Origin: Margaritifera margaritifera
Lineage: Eukaryota; Mollusca; Bivalvia; Unionida; Margaritiferidae
Length of the DNA: 64,000 nt
Direction of reading: 5' to 3'
Assembly: GCA_029931535.1 (NCBI GenBank)
Contig: JAQPZY010001448.1
Span: forward strand, 1,426,001 to 1,490,000
Shown: in pieces, positions 62,556 to 64,000 of the stretch
Layout: the number at the start of each line of letters is the position of its first letter
How positions within the stretch are numbered: the stretch's first letter is position 1
Notes under the pieces: model-generated
What the model saw: only the letters and a program-made list of their open reading frames with translations
Databases searched by the model: none
What the model was told of the DNA's origin: nothing
Made by a program: the position numbers and the translations under genes

Positions 62556-62837
62556 TGTGACGAATGTCAGAGGGATGAATTGCTGTCAATGTTTTCGCTG
62601 ACTCTTACATGTACAAGCGTGCCAAGCTTTAGCCCCGTCAATGATCCACTGTAAAGGTTTTTCAATGGAACTTTTCACTTCCTGAGAAACAAGCATCAAG
62701 CATAATATTTCCGATATATTCAGTCTGTTTCTTTCTTTTTCTGGATTTCTGGTGGTTAACGGAGATTTTTTAATATCATAAATGAAAAATTAAATATTTC
62801 CCCAACTGAAAAAATGATTATACATGGCATCACATAA

Positions 62838-62841
62838 TCTA

Positions 62842-62896
<55 letters not shown>
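62838..62896. repeat. (TA)n microsatellite
   Basis: About 27 TA units directly abutting the 39-40-bp array. Confidence 0.97.
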
Positions 62897-62900
<4 letters not shown>

Positions 62901-63283
62901 GTAGCAATTACCATTGCCCAGTCATATATATCACTAATTTGGAGCAACTGCCATTCCCTTGTCACATCATATATGACTCATTTGTAGCAATTGCCATTCT
63001 CCAGTCACATATATGACTTATTTGAGGCAATTGCCATTCTCCAGTCATATATATGACTAATGTGTTGCGATTACCATTCCCCGTCACATATATGACTGAT
63101 TTGTTGCGATTACCATTCCCCGTCATATATATGACTAATGTGTTGCAATTACCATTCCCCGTCATATATATGACTGATTTGTTGCGATTACCATTCCCCG
63201 TCATATATATGACTGATTTGTTGCGATTACCATTCCCCGTCATATATATGACTAATTTGTTGCGATTACCATTCCCTTGTCAA
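62897..63283. repeat. 39-40-bp minisatellite, ~10 units
   Basis: Units share ATTTGTTGCGATTACCATTC, CCCGTCATATATATGACT. Each unit contains TCATATATATGA, a short palindrome with TA character like the neighbouring microsatellite. Confidence 0.96.
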
Positions 63284-64000
63284 TGTTACTCTTAGAGTTA
63301 GGATTTATTTGTTTGGAAACTCAGCCGAGGAGATAAATTATTTGGAACAGTTTTATTGTTATCCTACCTTATCTAAACGTACAAGATAAATGCTGTTCCG
63401 CATGCTACATTTAATGCTAACAGATATTGTTACTAAACATGTGTCAGCGTTGTGACTGAAGGTTAGGACTTTCCGCACAGAATCGTATTCGCACGCAAGA
63501 AAAGACTAATTGACAAGAAAACAAACACGCTTTTCATTATAAAAGGGTGATTCTTCAGTACATATTTGATGAAATTTAATAATGAAATATCGAACCAAAT
63601 ACTTGGTGTACAAATAAACGGAGTAATATAATATGTATTCATTTTTGTGACCGAGAAAAAGGCTTGACCATCTTTCAACTTACTGGGTTCATATAAACCT
63701 ACTGGGGGAACAGGTCAGTTGATTGAATTATTAACATAGAAATCTTTACTGCATATTAGCCTATAGGCCTTTTGCAAGCATATAATACATACAATTAATT
63801 ATTGCCAAAGTGAAGTAATGGCAGACACATATTAAACAATATGCAATATAAATCAGTATCTACAAGTCACACAGTGTAATTAAAAATTCAATTGTATGAA
63901 TAATAATCAAAACTTCCAACGTATGCGTCAAAATATGAATCATTATGGTTCTTGAATATATGTTAATTAATAAAAATGAACTAACAACAAACAATCTGGA
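63284..64000. other. Noncoding, nothing recognised
   Basis: Single-copy AT-rich sequence to the window edge. Confidence 0.5.

Overview
This window is AT-rich animal nuclear DNA, dominated by repeats. The only gene I can support is one intronless-looking coding block on the minus strand at 16584-18140. It encodes an N-terminal RASSF protein of the RASSF9/RASSF10 type (RA domain, basic stretch, coiled coils, disordered tail, PDZ-ligand-like C-terminus). The RASSF9/10-type protein, eukaryotic tRNA-derived SINEs, long (TA)n/(CA)n/(GA)n tracts and transposons carrying ~150-bp internal repeats point to an invertebrate animal. A marine lophotrochozoan, probably a bivalve mollusc, is the best guess, but the species cannot be fixed from this sequence alone.

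Layout. 1-5.6 kb: a pair of diverged direct repeats (4-166 and 4503-4663), an isolated transposon 3' end, a long inverted-repeat element (1028-2009) and CA/TA-linked repeat ends. 5.6-13.6 kb: mostly single-copy noncoding DNA with microsatellites, a CA-rich minisatellite and a hAT-like MITE with a perfect 8-bp target-site duplication (TSD) at 9104-9428. 13.6-24.6 kb: a twin-hairpin MITE, two full-length Helentron/HINE-like elements (14601-15980, 23139-24608) and, between them, the RASSF gene with its upstream noncoding DNA. 24.6-30.6 kb: tRNA-derived SINEs, a hAT-like element interrupted by a related element, two members of another TIR family, a 32-bp minisatellite and a second twin-hairpin MITE. 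30.8-35.3 kb: a 2-kb minisatellite interrupted by a 652-bp TIR element, then a head-to-head SINE pair with TA tails. 35.3-48.8 kb: single-copy noncoding DNA with hAT-like MITEs at 39575-39672, 46477-47323 and 47554-47802, and several minisatellites. 48.8-64 kb: many minisatellites, including a 1.66-kb array of 30-bp units, a truncated HINE-like copy and microsatellites.

There is no operon-like organisation. The interest lies in transposon biology: at least four cut-and-paste MITEs with readable TSDs, one probable rolling-circle (Helentron-like) non-autonomous family with five copies or ends on the same strand, and roughly 9-10 kb of minisatellite, repeatedly adjoining compound microsatellites. 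Long open reading frames inside tandem arrays are artefacts of repeat periods divisible by three and are not annotated as genes.
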